Shown: piece by piece, positions 54,708 through 63,734 of the stretch | Numbering within the stretch: the first letter of the stretch is position 1 | How the letters are laid out: every line of letters starts with the position of its first letter | Source of the DNA: Ponticaulis sp. | Lineage (GTDB): Bacteria; Pseudomonadota; Alphaproteobacteria; Caulobacterales; Hyphomonadaceae | DNA: 64,000 bases | Direction: 5' to 3' | Assembly: GCA_002692725.1 (NCBI GenBank) | Contig: NZLU01000067.1 | Location: 248,001-312,000, forward strand | Translations under genes and position numbers: made by a program | Notes under the pieces: model-generated | What the model saw: only the letters and a program-made list of their open reading frames with translations | Databases searched by the model: none | What the model was told of the DNA's origin: nothing

Positions 54708-55634
54708 TTAAGCTTTGGCTTTCACCGTCGCAAAGCGTGGCGCGATGTTCAGATCTTTCGCCCATTTCAGCTTTTCGCAAATCAGGAAGAAGGTGCCGTT
54801 ATAGTCGAAAATACGGTTCCAAAAGCCCTTGCGCGGCAGGTGAAGAATAGAGACCGGCTCATCATGGTGATGGTCATGGAAGGCCTCACCACCGGTCAAC
54901 AGCGCCAGAATATAAGTGAACCATTTCGGCATCTGCAGATGACCAAACACATTGATGCCCAGCACCGTTGCGTGGAACTGCATGGCGCGGCCGATCACAA
55001 CAGCAGCATGGATCAACAAGGTAATCACAAGATCGCCGCCCAGCGCCCAGACTGTAAGATAAATGATGGCCGGGATGCCGAAATGCATCAGCGAGGCCAG
55101 CAAATTGTAATTCTTGTCGCAAATCCGGACGATGACATTATTCTTGATCCAGAGCGGCATGGGACGCGCCAGGTCCTTGTCATCACGGAACAGAATCCAG
55201 CCCACCCAGGCCCAGGTCTTGCTTTCAAACGGGTTGTGCGGGTCGCCCGGCTGATCCGCAAAGCGGTGATGCTGAGAGTGATAATTGATCCAGTCTTTGA
55301 TCGACCCCTGCATGGCCAGAAGACAATTGATCATCACAATGATCTGAGCTGGCGCGCGCAGCTCACCAGCCTTGTGCTGCCAGATGCGGTGCAGCCCGCC
55401 AATGCCGATATTACAGACCACAACCGTGCCCGCGATCACCGCAAGCACAATCGGCGCATACCACCAGTGAAGACGAACGCTCTCCATCAACAGACCGGCC
55501 ACAATCGCTGTGACCAGGCCGATCACGCCAAGTGCAGGATAGAGAAAGGCGGAGAATACGCTGCCAAAATCGAGAGTTTTCCAGGATTTCGGGATGGCAA
55601 GTGAACGCGGCAGAATCTGTCGCTCTGAGGTCAT
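54708..55634 (-). CDS. Fatty acid desaturase (acyl-CoA/acyl-lipid delta-9 type)
   Basis: A 308-residue membrane enzyme with four hydrophobic segments and three histidine boxes: HRIWQH in GGLHRIWQHK, HSQHH in NYHSQHHRFADQPGDPHNP, and the third box in GEAFHDHHHDEP. These bind the di-iron centre that inserts a double bond into fatty acyl chains. The third box (HDHHH) is richer than the canonical HNxHH. ATG 55634 is chosen over GTG/ATG 55646 for its better fit. The minus-strand transcript ends at the shared terminator. Confidence 0.9.
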   Translation of the reverse strand: MTSERQILPRSLAIPKSWKTLDFGSVFSAFLYPALGVIGLVTAIVAGLLMESVRLHWWYAPIVLAVIAGTVVVCNIGIGGLHRIWQHKAGELRAPAQIIVMINCLLAMQGSIKDWINYHSQHHRFADQPGDPHNPFESKTWAWVGWILFRDDKDLARPMPLWIKNNVIVRICDKNYNLLASLMHFGIPAIIYLTVWALGGDLVITLLIHAAVVIGRAMQFHATVLGINVFGHLQMPKWFTYILALLTGGEAFHDHHHDEPVSILHLPRKGFWNRIFDYNGTFFLICEKLKWAKDLNIAPRFATVKAKA

Positions 55635-55794
55635 TCTAGGTCTCACTCAACTATTGATGTGCGGGTTCCTCAACCGAGTATTAAACTCAGTTAATGAAAT
55701 CCATTCTCAAACAGGATGAAGCAAATTGATGCGTTTGTCAGTCCCCATTATGTCGCAGGACTGAAAAAATTGACGCTTCCGTCAATTTTATTGC

Positions 55795-56553
55795 TCAAAG
55801 TGTTGTCTGTGCCAGAGATTTCACGCGATCAAAGTTCCGTGACGTCATTTCGGTTTCGAATCTGGACGCCCGGTCCTTCACCACAGCCTCAAGGGCATCC
55901 TTCGGCGACAAATCGCGGATATCGCTCAGAAGGCCATTGATTTCATCATCATATTTCTTTGGATTCAACGCCATGAGCGCACGAGCATATTGCCAGATGA
56001 CGACGAGGTTTTCCGGATCGGTTTCTACCGATTTTTCGAAGTGCGCCTGCCCGTCTTTCACACTGGCCCCGGCCATTCCTGACAGGAAAGGACCGGCCAC
56101 ACGGCGCGCTTCAATGTGCCAGACGGAGAGAAACCCATGCGCCCACACATTCTGAGGGTTGTCCTCCAGAATACTCTCTGCGAGATCTCTCGACAGAGTG
56201 CCATACCCGGATCCGTTGATCTCGCTGAGTGACATCACACGGGTCTGCATCGACAGCGCAAGCGCCAGCTGAATGCGTCCCTCCAAATGGCGCTTATCGA
56301 GCTGCAACGCCTTTGCAGCGAGGCTTTCGGCCCGTTTGAGAACCTCATTGGGAGGTTGTTCGCCGTGATGAATTGCTTGTGCAAGCAGACTTCGCGCCTG
56401 AAAGGCATACCGGTCAGCTGTTTCACTGGTTGCAGCCGCAAGTGTGAAAGCCTCGTCATACCGGCCATCATCGAATGCGATGACCATCTCATCTTCGGCA
56501 TGAGCGGATGAAGCCAACAAACACAGACTGAAAAATACAGCGCGGTAGATCAT
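55795..56553 (-). CDS. Secreted TPR-like protein
   Basis: A 252-residue protein with signal peptide AVFFSLCLLASSAHA. The mature part is helical, with TPR-like units (AESLAAKALQLDKRHLEGRIQLALAL, AHFEKSVETDPENLVVIWQYARALMALNPKKYD) and no enzymatic motif. Predicted periplasmic. GAGGGA lies about 10 nt before the ATG. The gene is alone, with about 160 bp on each side; the gap to its left contains no gene. No specific function recognised. Confidence 0.75.
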   Translation of the reverse strand: MIYRAVFFSLCLLASSAHAEDEMVIAFDDGRYDEAFTLAAATSETADRYAFQARSLLAQAIHHGEQPPNEVLKRAESLAAKALQLDKRHLEGRIQLALALSMQTRVMSLSEINGSGYGTLSRDLAESILEDNPQNVWAHGFLSVWHIEARRVAGPFLSGMAGASVKDGQAHFEKSVETDPENLVVIWQYARALMALNPKKYDDEINGLLSDIRDLSPKDALEAVVKDRASRFETEMTSRNFDRVKSLAQTTL

Positions 56554-56723
56554 ACAAAGCGTCCCTCGCCTGCGATCTTAACCGAATTTTGCCAGGCCCA
56601 CCACTCAGCGGTGCATCTGCCTCCACCTCACCTTACACGGACAGGTTTTCCTGCTCCGAAAAATACGCATTGACGTTGCAACAATTCCATTGAATTGTTC
56701 CAGAAAAGTCTGGGGAGGACGCA

Positions 56724-58580
56724 TTGAAATTCTTGGTAGATTATCGCCGAAGGCTGACTTCGGCGTGCGCGGTTCTGGCCGCTCTGTTTCTGGTCGCAGC
56801 CTGTTCGGGCGGCGGTGGCGGCGGCTCATCTTCATCCGGCGGAGGAGGCGCCCCGTCAGGGGAATCCCGCGCCAGTCGTGAGTTTCCGGACACTTTCTCC
56901 GCTTCAATAGACGAGAACGTCACGCTTTTTATGCTTTCAATGGGCAGCTTTCGATTTTACGCCCCGGACAATGATGTTCCTTCCAGCCTGGTGCTGACCG
57001 GCCCGGATGCAGGCCTGTTTCAGCTGACATTCGAAATGTCAGCCCCCGATAGCGCAGGCATGCGCGATATTCTGGTGGTCCTTGATTCCTCGCCAGTTCT
57101 CAGTGGCCCGCTTGAATTCAACTATGAAGCGCCGGAAGATGCCAACGGAGACAATGTTTATCAGTTCACCGTGTCAGGGGTCTATAAAGGCGAAACGCTG
57201 AGCGCGAATGTCAGCCTGACAGTCAATGACGTCGTCGATGCAGCGGAAACAGACGCAGGCCAGATGTTCACGGCCGAAACGCTGTTCTACACATTCGCGT
57301 CTTCCCTTCTGCTGCCGGATCTGACCGGCGATGGCCTGCCTGAGATTTCCATCCCGCTACATCCATGGTCCAGTGACGATGAGGCCATTCTCGTCACCAG
57401 CGAGGCCTATCTGTCTGCGCAATCTGGCAATCTCGATCTGGATACAGCGACGTCCGGCGTCATTCGCTTGTTCAAAAAACCCGGGGGCGCAACCAACGGA
57501 CCGGGCTATATCACTGCCGCTGAAAGCGCCAACGGTTTTGAGCTGATGTTCACGCAGGATTCCGCGGCACGTCTGGTGCTCGTTGAAATCGGCAATGGTG
57601 TTGATTTGTCCACGCTTTATGGAGATTTCGACCCTGACCTGCTCAGCGACAAGATCGTCTACACCTCCCCCGGAAATCAGGTGCATGGCCGCATTATCGG
57701 TGATCTCAATGATGATGGCGTGAACGATTTCGTTGTCATGAATGACAACGAACAAATGGGCATCATGTTCGGCGAAAGCCTTGCTCAGAACCCGAGCCGG
57801 GACCGCACATTTAAATTCGATATCCTGCTGCGGGATTATAATGTCTTTGAGTCCGGGCCACCACAATTCCTGCCTGAAGCCCTGCGGGTTCAGATGTTGC
57901 CGGATCTTGATGGCGACGCCATTGACGATGTTCTGATCTTTTTCCCCGACGGCGTCACCTTTTATAGCGGTGCAGAGCTGAAAACCCCGGGCACAGACCT
58001 TCAGGCCGGCAACTATGTCAGCACCTTCTTCCAGCCTATGCAGGCAGAAATACTCGATGACTATGATAATGATGGCATACCAACGATCGGGTTTGGGTTC
58101 TACTTCATTGATGGCGACGCCCTCACCGGGCAGACGAGCGGAGAACGTTTCCGCATCGCGCCATCGGGAGATCGTGCTGAGTATTTCACCGCGATTGGCG
58201 ATATCGATGGCGACGGGCTGACAGACCTGCTCGCCACACAACAAACCTATGGAGTCGTGAGGCTGCTGACGGGGGCTTTCATAGAGAAATACATGACCGC
58301 CACCCCTGATCCGTCTCGCCCAGCCGGAGAAGTCTATCCGGAAATCGGCGACATTCCAGACTTCAACATCGCCCCGAGGGGACCCTCAAACTATGGCAGT
58401 TTCGCAGATTCAAACCCCTTCTATCTCGCAAGTGAAAACCTGCTGATCATGCCATTATCTTATACGGGCACAGCGGACGCGACCGATTCCGGATATCTGC
58501 TTCTGAACAGCGAGGCGGTCTTTCAGGCCTATCTGGATGAACTTCCAAGCATTGAAGTGTTCATCTCCGAACGGAATTAG
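56724..58580 (+). CDS. FG-GAP repeat lipoprotein
   Basis: A 618-residue surface lipoprotein. Lipobox LVAAC is followed by a flexible Gly/Ser linker (SGGGGGGSSSSGGGG). A cadherin-like beta domain (about 50-190, with VSLTVNDVVDAAE at its end) precedes a series of calcium-binding FG-GAP/VCBS blades: DLTGDGLPEISI, DLNDDGVNDFVVM, DLDGDAIDDVLIF, DYDNDGIPTI and DIDGDGLTDLLA, each with the DxDxDG motif. These form an integrin-alpha-like propeller. The start is TTG 56724, with GGGGAGG upstream. Role unknown; adhesion is plausible. Confidence 0.82.
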   Translation: MKFLVDYRRRLTSACAVLAALFLVAACSGGGGGGSSSSGGGGAPSGESRASREFPDTFSASIDENVTLFMLSMGSFRFYAPDNDVPSSLVLTGPDAGLFQLTFEMSAPDSAGMRDILVVLDSSPVLSGPLEFNYEAPEDANGDNVYQFTVSGVYKGETLSANVSLTVNDVVDAAETDAGQMFTAETLFYTFASSLLLPDLTGDGLPEISIPLHPWSSDDEAILVTSEAYLSAQSGNLDLDTATSGVIRLFKKPGGATNGPGYITAAESANGFELMFTQDSAARLVLVEIGNGVDLSTLYGDFDPDLLSDKIVYTSPGNQVHGRIIGDLNDDGVNDFVVMNDNEQMGIMFGESLAQNPSRDRTFKFDILLRDYNVFESGPPQFLPEALRVQMLPDLDGDAIDDVLIFFPDGVTFYSGAELKTPGTDLQAGNYVSTFFQPMQAEILDDYDNDGIPTIGFGFYFIDGDALTGQTSGERFRIAPSGDRAEYFTAIGDIDGDGLTDLLATQQTYGVVRLLTGAFIEKYMTATPDPSRPAGEVYPEIGDIPDFNIAPRGPSNYGSFADSNPFYLASENLLIMPLSYTGTADATDSGYLLLNSEAVFQAYLDELPSIEVFISERN

Positions 58581-58631
58581 ATGAACCGGTTACTCTTGCC
58601 GGTCTGCCCCGTCCGGCACTGAAGCCCGAAA

Positions 58632-58661
58632 GGGCCCGTCAGAAATGGCGGGCCTTTTTTT
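58632..58661 (+). terminator. Terminator after the FG-GAP lipoprotein
   Basis: GGCCCG and CGGGCC pair around a 10-nt loop (TCAGAAATGG), followed by seven T. A CCCG/CGGG extension is possible. Confidence 0.85.
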
Positions 58662-58708
58662 AAGGCTCGTCAACATCATTGCACCTCGTGAGTGTCGGAC
58701 ATCGCCGC

Positions 58709-58780
58709 CTGCCCTTCTGCCCTTCTGCCCTTCTGCCCCTCTGCCCCTCTGCCCCTCTGCCCCTCTGCCCCTCTGCCCTT
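58709..58780. repeat. Tandem 8-bp repeat, nine copies
   Basis: Nine uninterrupted 8-bp units: three CTGCCCTT, five CTGCCCCT, one CTGCCCTT. On the minus strand this is (AGGGGCAG)n, with regularly spaced G4 runs, a strong G-quadruplex motif. Unit homopolymers suggest copy-number slippage. It lies 25 bp before the -35 of the TetR gene and so could alter its expression. It is not an open reading frame with any homologue. Confidence 0.9.
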
Positions 58781-58804
58781 CGAAGGGTCTCTCTATTCTG
58801 AATA

Positions 58805-58833
58805 TTGACAACATACCAACCGGTCGGTATTTT
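58805..58833 (+). promoter_or_regulatory. Promoter and operator of the TetR operon
   Basis: TTGACA (58805-58810), a 17-bp spacer and TATTTT (58828-58833) form a good sigma70 promoter. The spacer holds the palindrome ATACCAACCGGTCGGTAT (58813-58830), close to the ACCGxCCGGT-type operators of TetR repressors. Binding would block RNA polymerase. This suggests autorepression of the downstream TetR and its operon. Confidence 0.8.
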
Positions 58834-58856
58834 ATGAGGCTGTATAGGAGATTGTC

Positions 58857-59462
58857 ATGGCCCCTCGCGGAACGGCACGGGAAAAACTTTTAAACGCGGC
58901 GATCAAGCTGGTTCGGACGCATGGCTATGCCGGCACCAGTCTCGATGACCTCTGCGAGGAAGCTGGCGTCAGCAAAGGCGCTTTTTTTCACCATTTCAAA
59001 AGCAAGGACGACCTTGCGCAAATGGCGGCGCAATTCTGGGACGAACGGACAGGAACACTCTTTGCCAGCGCCGACTATCACAAACATACAGACCCGCTCG
59101 ATCGTGTGCTCGGTTATGTCGATTTCCGCGGGGAGATTATGGATGGCGACATCCCCGAATTCACATGCTTCGTCGGCACCATGGTTCAGGAAGCCTATCG
59201 CGACGCGCCAGAGATACGCCGGGCCTGCCGCGACAGTATTTTCGGCCACGCCGACACGCTGATCGACGACATTCAGGCCGCTATTGATCAGGCGGGGCTC
59301 AAGCCGAAAGACTGGACCGCTGAAAGCCTCGCTCACTATACGCAAGCCACGCTCCAGGGCGCATACATTCTGGCAAAAGCAACCGAGAGCAATGAAGCGG
59401 CGCTGACCAGCGTTGCGCATTTGCGGCGTTATATCGAACTTTTGTTCGCACCATCCCACTAA
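58857..59462 (+). CDS. TetR/AcrR-family transcriptional regulator
   Basis: A 201-residue repressor. The N-terminal helix-turn-helix AAIKLVRTHGYAGTSLDDLCEEAGVSKGAFFHHFKSKDDLAQM (about 15-57) is characteristic, and the C-terminal ligand domain is helical (PEFTCFVGTMVQEAYRDAPEIRRACRDSI). AGGAG lies 7 nt before the ATG. A palindromic operator sits over its promoter, and the two following genes are close (11 and 28 bp), so it probably controls an operon with them. Confidence 0.92.
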   Translation: MAPRGTAREKLLNAAIKLVRTHGYAGTSLDDLCEEAGVSKGAFFHHFKSKDDLAQMAAQFWDERTGTLFASADYHKHTDPLDRVLGYVDFRGEIMDGDIPEFTCFVGTMVQEAYRDAPEIRRACRDSIFGHADTLIDDIQAAIDQAGLKPKDWTAESLAHYTQATLQGAYILAKATESNEAALTSVAHLRRYIELLFAPSH

Positions 59463-59472
59463 GGAGTGAAGC

Positions 59473-59961
59473 ATGAAGCCCACAATTGAGCCTGGAGCTG
59501 GAAATGACCTTCACATTGAGCGCATCATCAATGCGCCCCGGGACGTCGTCTGGAGATGTTGGACAGTACCAGACCTTATGAGCCAATGGTATTGCCCCAA
59601 ACCATGGCAGGCAGACGTGCACCAGCTGGACCTCTGGCCGGGCGGCAAATCCTCCATGACTTTTAACGGTCCGGAAGGCGAAACAATGCCGCTTGAAGGC
59701 ATCCATCTCTTTGTCGATCCCGGCCGAACGCTCGTCTTCACCGATGCCTTTCGGGAAGGCTTTATTCCTCAACCCGAAAGCTTCATGACTGGTTACGTTC
59801 TGCTTGAAGACGCACCAGATGGCACAACGAAAATGATCTGGGGTGCGAGGCACGCCACTGAGGAAAGCAGGCAAAAACATATCGACATGGGCTTCGAGCA
59901 AGGCTGGGGCGCGGCCTCTGAACAGCTCAACGAACTGGCGCAGTCGCTTGCTTCGGCATAA
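59473..59961 (+). CDS. SRPBCC (AHSA1-like) domain protein
   Basis: A 162-residue AHSA1-type protein: INAPRDVVWRCWTVPDLMSQWYCPKPWQADVHQLDLWPGGKSSMTFNGPEGE is the N-terminal family signature region, and the C-terminal helix HIDMGFEQGWGAASEQLNELAQ closes the ligand cavity. AAGGAG precedes the ATG. It lies 10 bp after the tetR stop. Ligand unknown; it may bind the small hydrophobic effector of the operon. Confidence 0.87.
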   Translation: MKPTIEPGAGNDLHIERIINAPRDVVWRCWTVPDLMSQWYCPKPWQADVHQLDLWPGGKSSMTFNGPEGETMPLEGIHLFVDPGRTLVFTDAFREGFIPQPESFMTGYVLLEDAPDGTTKMIWGARHATEESRQKHIDMGFEQGWGAASEQLNELAQSLASA

Positions 59962-59988
59962 ACAACGAGGCCATTTGAGAGACGTAAA

Positions 59989-60471
59989 ATGAGCAAAATC
60001 ACCACTTTCCTCTGGTTCGACAATTTCGAAGGCCGCAATGCGGCGGAGTTCTACACCTCACTTCTGCCCGACAGTTATATCGAGGGCGGTGACAAAGCAC
60101 CCGTCGACAATCCGTCATCCGAAAAAGGCAAAGAGCTCGTAGTAAACTTCACTCTGGCCGGACAAAAATACGCCGCGCTCAATGGCGGCCCGCACTTCAG
60201 GCCAACTGAAGCCGTGTCCTTTATGATCCTGTGTGAAGATCAGGCTGAGATCGATCGCCTCTGGAACGCGATCACCGCCAATGGTGGCGAAGAGAGTATG
60301 TGCGGCTGGTGCAAGGATCGTTGGGGCTTTTCATGGCAGATCACGCCGAAATACCATATGGATCTGATGGCCTCCGATGATGCCGCGGCCAAGGAACGCG
60401 CATTCGCCGCAATGATGAAAATGAAAAAGTTCGATATCGCAGCCATTAAAGCAGCTGTCGGTCAGGCATAG
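59989..60471 (+). CDS. VOC family (PhnB-like/3-demethylubiquinone) protein
   Basis: A 160-residue protein of the PhnB-like vicinal-oxygen-chelate superfamily: FLWFDNFEGRNAAEFYTSLLPDS, LNGGPHFRPTEAVSFMILCEDQAEIDRLWNAI and GWCKDRWGFSWQITPKYH. The VOC metal-ligand pattern is incomplete, so it may be a binding protein and not an enzyme. It is 27 bp after the SRPBCC gene and is the last of the tetR operon. No clear terminator; only a weak ATCA..TGAT stem with a T run follows at 60498-60520. Confidence 0.85.
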   Translation: MSKITTFLWFDNFEGRNAAEFYTSLLPDSYIEGGDKAPVDNPSSEKGKELVVNFTLAGQKYAALNGGPHFRPTEAVSFMILCEDQAEIDRLWNAITANGGEESMCGWCKDRWGFSWQITPKYHMDLMASDDAAAKERAFAAMMKMKKFDIAAIKAAVGQA

Positions 60472-60649
60472 CGCCGGGAAGACACTCAACCAGAGATCAC
60501 TAGCTGATTTTTTTTGTTTCACCCGAAGTCAGCCACACCTCTGGGCAATTGGTGCTTGAGATTTGGTAACCTTCACCAGATATTTGCATAAGCGTTGATC
60601 GTGTTAAAAAATCGTCTGGTTTCTCGTGTACTAGCAAGCTAAGGAAAAG

Positions 60650-62236
60650 TTGATCGGTACAACTGATGATCGTAGCGTGCAGAGTGTCCAGATGGAAAAT
60701 GAACTAAAGTCTCATCATACCCGTTTGAAACAGATCCCGCTTGAGAGCTTGATCGCAGGTCGCCAGAACGAGGTGCTGTCGGCATGTAGTTGGACGGTTA
60801 ACCTGGCGCGCCAGCATCTCGATGACGAGGCAGACCAGGCGCTTCTGGATTTTGCAGAGCATCGCAATCTGGGCGCGGCGATTGAGAACATGTTCATAGG
60901 TGAGCATGTCAATGAATCAGAAGACCGCCCAGCCTTGCACTGGGCATTGCGCACAACCGAAAACGAAGACACTCCGGCATCCATGCGTGTTCGCGAGTCG
61001 CTCGATTCAGTGTTCCGCTTTGCCGATCAGGTACGGTCCGGGGATATTCTTCCCGGAATCAAGGCTATATTGCATTTGGGAATTGGCGGATCTGACCTTG
61101 GTCCTCGCCTGCTCTACGATGCCTTTTCCTATGACCATCGTGACGGCATCCGGGTTCGGTTTGCGTCAAACGTCGATCCGATGGATCTCAACCGCCAGCT
61201 TATCGGGCTCAATCCGGAAACGACGCTCGTTGTTGCCGTCTCAAAATCCTTCACCTCAGAAGAAACACGCTACAATCTCGACCGCACTGTCCATTGGCTG
61301 AAAGCCCGGCTTGGCGATCGCTGGCAAAAGCATGTCGCTATTGTCACAGCCGCTCAGGATAAAGCAAAGGAATGGCTGGAAGAGCCAAGCGATCAGATCT
61401 TCGAGCTGCCCTCAAGTGTTGGCGGTCGGTACTCTCTCTGGTCCGCTGCAAGCCTGAGTTGTATTGTTGCCTTCGGATCGGCCTGGTTTCGAAACTTCCT
61501 GAAGGGCGCCCGAGAAATGGATGAGCATTTCCGGACGACACCGCTTAAAGACAATATTCCGGTTCGGCTCGCACTGATCGACTATTGGAATATGACAGTT
61601 CGCGGCATCGAATCCGAAATGGTGCTGGCGTATTCGAATGCCCTGCGCGTGCTTCCGGCCTACCTTCAGCAATTATTGCTGGAATCAAACGGGAAGAGCA
61701 TGTCCTCAAATGGCGAGCCTGCGACCGATCGGACCATCGTTGCCCATTGGGGCGGCGAAGGCACGATTGGCCAGCATTCTTATCACCAATGGCTTCACCA
61801 GGGCACGAGTGATTTCGCGTCTGAATTCGTCGTTGCGGTCCGCCAGGATGCTGACGGCAGTGGAAGTAACTCGCTCATTGCCCATGCCCTCGCTCAGGCG
61901 GAGGTGCTCGCGAATGGCTATTCCCGCGAAGAAATCCTGGCCGACGAACCCGATCTGTCTCCAGAGATCGTCAATCAAAAAGTCATTCGCGGCGGGCATC
62001 CATCGGTTATTATCGCCAATCGCGAATTCAAACCGAAATCTGTCGGCAGCCTCCTTGCCATGTATGAGCACCGAACCTTCGTTGCCGGGCGTCTCTGGCA
62101 GGTAAACAGTTTCGACCAATGGGGCGTCGAGCGCGGGAAGAAACAGGCAAGCCGGATCAAACAGGCACTGAGCGACAATCTCGAATGCGCTGACCCGATT
62201 ACCCAATCGCTGGTGAGTTATTTCAAGGACAGCTGA
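60650..62236 (+). CDS. pgi: Glucose-6-phosphate isomerase
   Basis: A 528-residue enzyme interconverting glucose-6-P and fructose-6-P in glycolysis and gluconeogenesis. Motifs: sugar-phosphate site LGIGGSDLGPRLL, KSFTSEETRYNL, VGGRYSLWSAASL, the catalytic Glu in LLLESNGKSMSSNG and GQHSYHQWLHQGT, with the Lys in the C-terminal LWQVNSFDQWGVERGKK. The start is uncertain: TTG 60650 has AAGGAAAAG upstream (good but close), ATG 60692 has only AGAGTG. It ends one base before the convergent lysR stop. Confidence 0.95.
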   Translation: MIGTTDDRSVQSVQMENELKSHHTRLKQIPLESLIAGRQNEVLSACSWTVNLARQHLDDEADQALLDFAEHRNLGAAIENMFIGEHVNESEDRPALHWALRTTENEDTPASMRVRESLDSVFRFADQVRSGDILPGIKAILHLGIGGSDLGPRLLYDAFSYDHRDGIRVRFASNVDPMDLNRQLIGLNPETTLVVAVSKSFTSEETRYNLDRTVHWLKARLGDRWQKHVAIVTAAQDKAKEWLEEPSDQIFELPSSVGGRYSLWSAASLSCIVAFGSAWFRNFLKGAREMDEHFRTTPLKDNIPVRLALIDYWNMTVRGIESEMVLAYSNALRVLPAYLQQLLLESNGKSMSSNGEPATDRTIVAHWGGEGTIGQHSYHQWLHQGTSDFASEFVVAVRQDADGSGSNSLIAHALAQAEVLANGYSREEILADEPDLSPEIVNQKVIRGGHPSVIIANREFKPKSVGSLLAMYEHRTFVAGRLWQVNSFDQWGVERGKKQASRIKQALSDNLECADPITQSLVSYFKDS

Positions 62237-63199
62237 TCAGGCGCTGACAGGCTCTGAAGCGGCGGGGTCGTGTGTCGCAAGGATATCTGATTTCTGCGCC
62301 TCCTCGCTCACCCATTCGGCAAAGGCCCGAACATTGAGATTTCCGGCCAGTCGACCGGGCCAGCGAACCACGTGCACCTTGTTTGACAGAATGTCATACT
62401 CAGGCGCCAGAACTCGAACAAGCCGCCCCTCCTCCAGCGCATCGCGCACGACCATGGAGCGGACCAGCGCCACCCCTGCACCTTGTTGCGCGGCAGAAAC
62501 CAGCGGACCGATTGAGCGGAACCTGAGCGCTTCTCGCGGTGTGGACTTAAGCCCAAGCCGGTCGAACCAGGTCTGCCACGACCATTCTGCCCCAACCATT
62601 TGACCCGGGGCATGCTTCTGCAACAATGGCAATTCTGGCAAGTGCTCAGATGATAATGGGGTGTTCCGCCCTTTCAACATGTCCGGGCTGCAGACCGGAA
62701 ACACATGCTCTCGGAACAGCGGTCGCTGCGTCGAAGAAGCCCGCGCCTCAGACACAGCCACCCATAAAATCCGGACATCCAGATCGGCGACGTTTTCCGG
62801 CGCTTCATTCTCCACAATCGTAAGATCGAGCTCTATATTGGGATGCCGTCTGCGAAACTCCGGCAAACGTCTCACCAGCCAGTTATCTGCCAGCGCCGAC
62901 CCCACACCGACCCGCAGTGCGTTGGGGGCTGCCGCGTTCAGACACCGCCCTCTTAAGCCCCGTGCGGCGTCGAGGATTTCACCGACATCCTGAAATAAGG
63001 CATCGCCCGCATGGGTCAGGGCCATGCCGGAATTCCGGCGGTCAAACAGCGTAACCCCGATAAAGTCTTCCAACCGTTTGATCCGGTGACTGACAGCGCT
63101 CTGCGTAATGCCGAGTTCATCTCCCGCAGCAGTCATGCTGGACGACCGGGCGACAGCATGAAACGCGATCAGAGCATCAAAAGGAGGTAACGTTTTCAT
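62237..63199 (-). CDS. LysR-family transcriptional regulator (GcvA-like)
   Basis: A 320-residue regulator. The N-terminal winged helix has LPPFDALIAFHAVARSSSMTAAGDELGITQSAVSHRIKRLEDFIGVTLFDRR, typical of the GcvA group. The effector domain covers about 93-300. It is divergent from the NTF2-like gene, with a 17-bp palindrome between them, and likely controls that operon. The target metabolites are unknown. Confidence 0.91.
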   Translation of the reverse strand: MKTLPPFDALIAFHAVARSSSMTAAGDELGITQSAVSHRIKRLEDFIGVTLFDRRNSGMALTHAGDALFQDVGEILDAARGLRGRCLNAAAPNALRVGVGSALADNWLVRRLPEFRRRHPNIELDLTIVENEAPENVADLDVRILWVAVSEARASSTQRPLFREHVFPVCSPDMLKGRNTPLSSEHLPELPLLQKHAPGQMVGAEWSWQTWFDRLGLKSTPREALRFRSIGPLVSAAQQGAGVALVRSMVVRDALEEGRLVRVLAPEYDILSNKVHVVRWPGRLAGNLNVRAFAEWVSEEAQKSDILATHDPAASEPVSA

Positions 63200-63207
63200 A
63201 CCCCATC

Positions 63208-63224
63208 ATGAATAAAATTCATGG
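63208..63224. promoter_or_regulatory. 17-bp palindrome between lysR and the NTF2-like operon
   Basis: CATGAATAAAATTCATG has 7-bp perfect arms around AAA. It lies 9 bp before the lysR start and 70 bp before the divergent operon start. LysR regulators bind such T-N11-A dyads in divergent promoters, so this is a likely operator. Confidence 0.6.
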
Positions 63225-63293
63225 CGAGGTGAAGCCTTTTCGTTGGTCTTTCAGCGGTGAAATCGCGATCCTGATCCCAACGAGGAGAGGCCA

Positions 63294-63734
63294 ATGTCAC
63301 CAGCAGAAAACAAACGTCTGATCCAGCAGGCCTTTACCGGCATTGCCCAAGGCGATGGCCGGCAGTTTGTTGAACTCCTGCATGATGATTTCACCATGAC
63401 CATTACAGGCGAATACTCCTGGTCCCAGACCTTTTGCGGTAAGGCCTCGGTCATGAAAGACCTGTGGGTATATGTCGCCGAACTGTGCCCTGGACCGCGC
63501 AAAACAATTCCCTCCCTCATACTGGCCGATGAAGACTGGGTCATTGTCGAAGGGCGCGGTGAAATGACCACGCGCGCAGGCGACCCCTATAACAATCATT
63601 ATCTCCTCATGTACCGGTTTGCCGACGGCAAAATCGTAGAGATGAAAGAATATCAGGACTCTGCCATGTGCGAACGAATTTGCGGGCCTTACCCGCTTGA
63701 CCGAACAACAAGAGAAACGGATCACTACTCATGA
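63294..63734 (+). CDS. NTF2-like/SnoaL-like domain protein
   Basis: A 146-residue protein with the cone-shaped NTF2-like fold: NKRLIQQAFTGIAQGDGRQFVELLHDDFTMTITGEYSWSQTFCGKASVMKDLW, VIVEGRGEMTTRAGDPYNNHYLLMYRFADGKIVEMKEYQDSAMCERI. This matches the SnoaL-like group, which includes ketosteroid-isomerase-type proteins; activity cannot be assigned. AGGAGAGG precedes the ATG. Its stop overlaps the next gene by ATGA, so the two are coupled and possibly under the LysR regulator. Confidence 0.85.
   Translation: MSPAENKRLIQQAFTGIAQGDGRQFVELLHDDFTMTITGEYSWSQTFCGKASVMKDLWVYVAELCPGPRKTIPSLILADEDWVIVEGRGEMTTRAGDPYNNHYLLMYRFADGKIVEMKEYQDSAMCERICGPYPLDRTTRETDHYS

Noticed and set aside
58590..58814. 74-codon minus-strand frame covering the 8-bp repeat (Gly/Arg/Glu repeats)
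   Set aside because: It is a product of the repeat being 8 bp long and read in shifting frames; there is no ribosome-binding site and no homologue-like sequence.
60498..60520. ATCA..TGAT hairpin and T run after the VOC gene as a terminator
   Set aside because: The stem has only four base pairs; it is not stable enough to claim.
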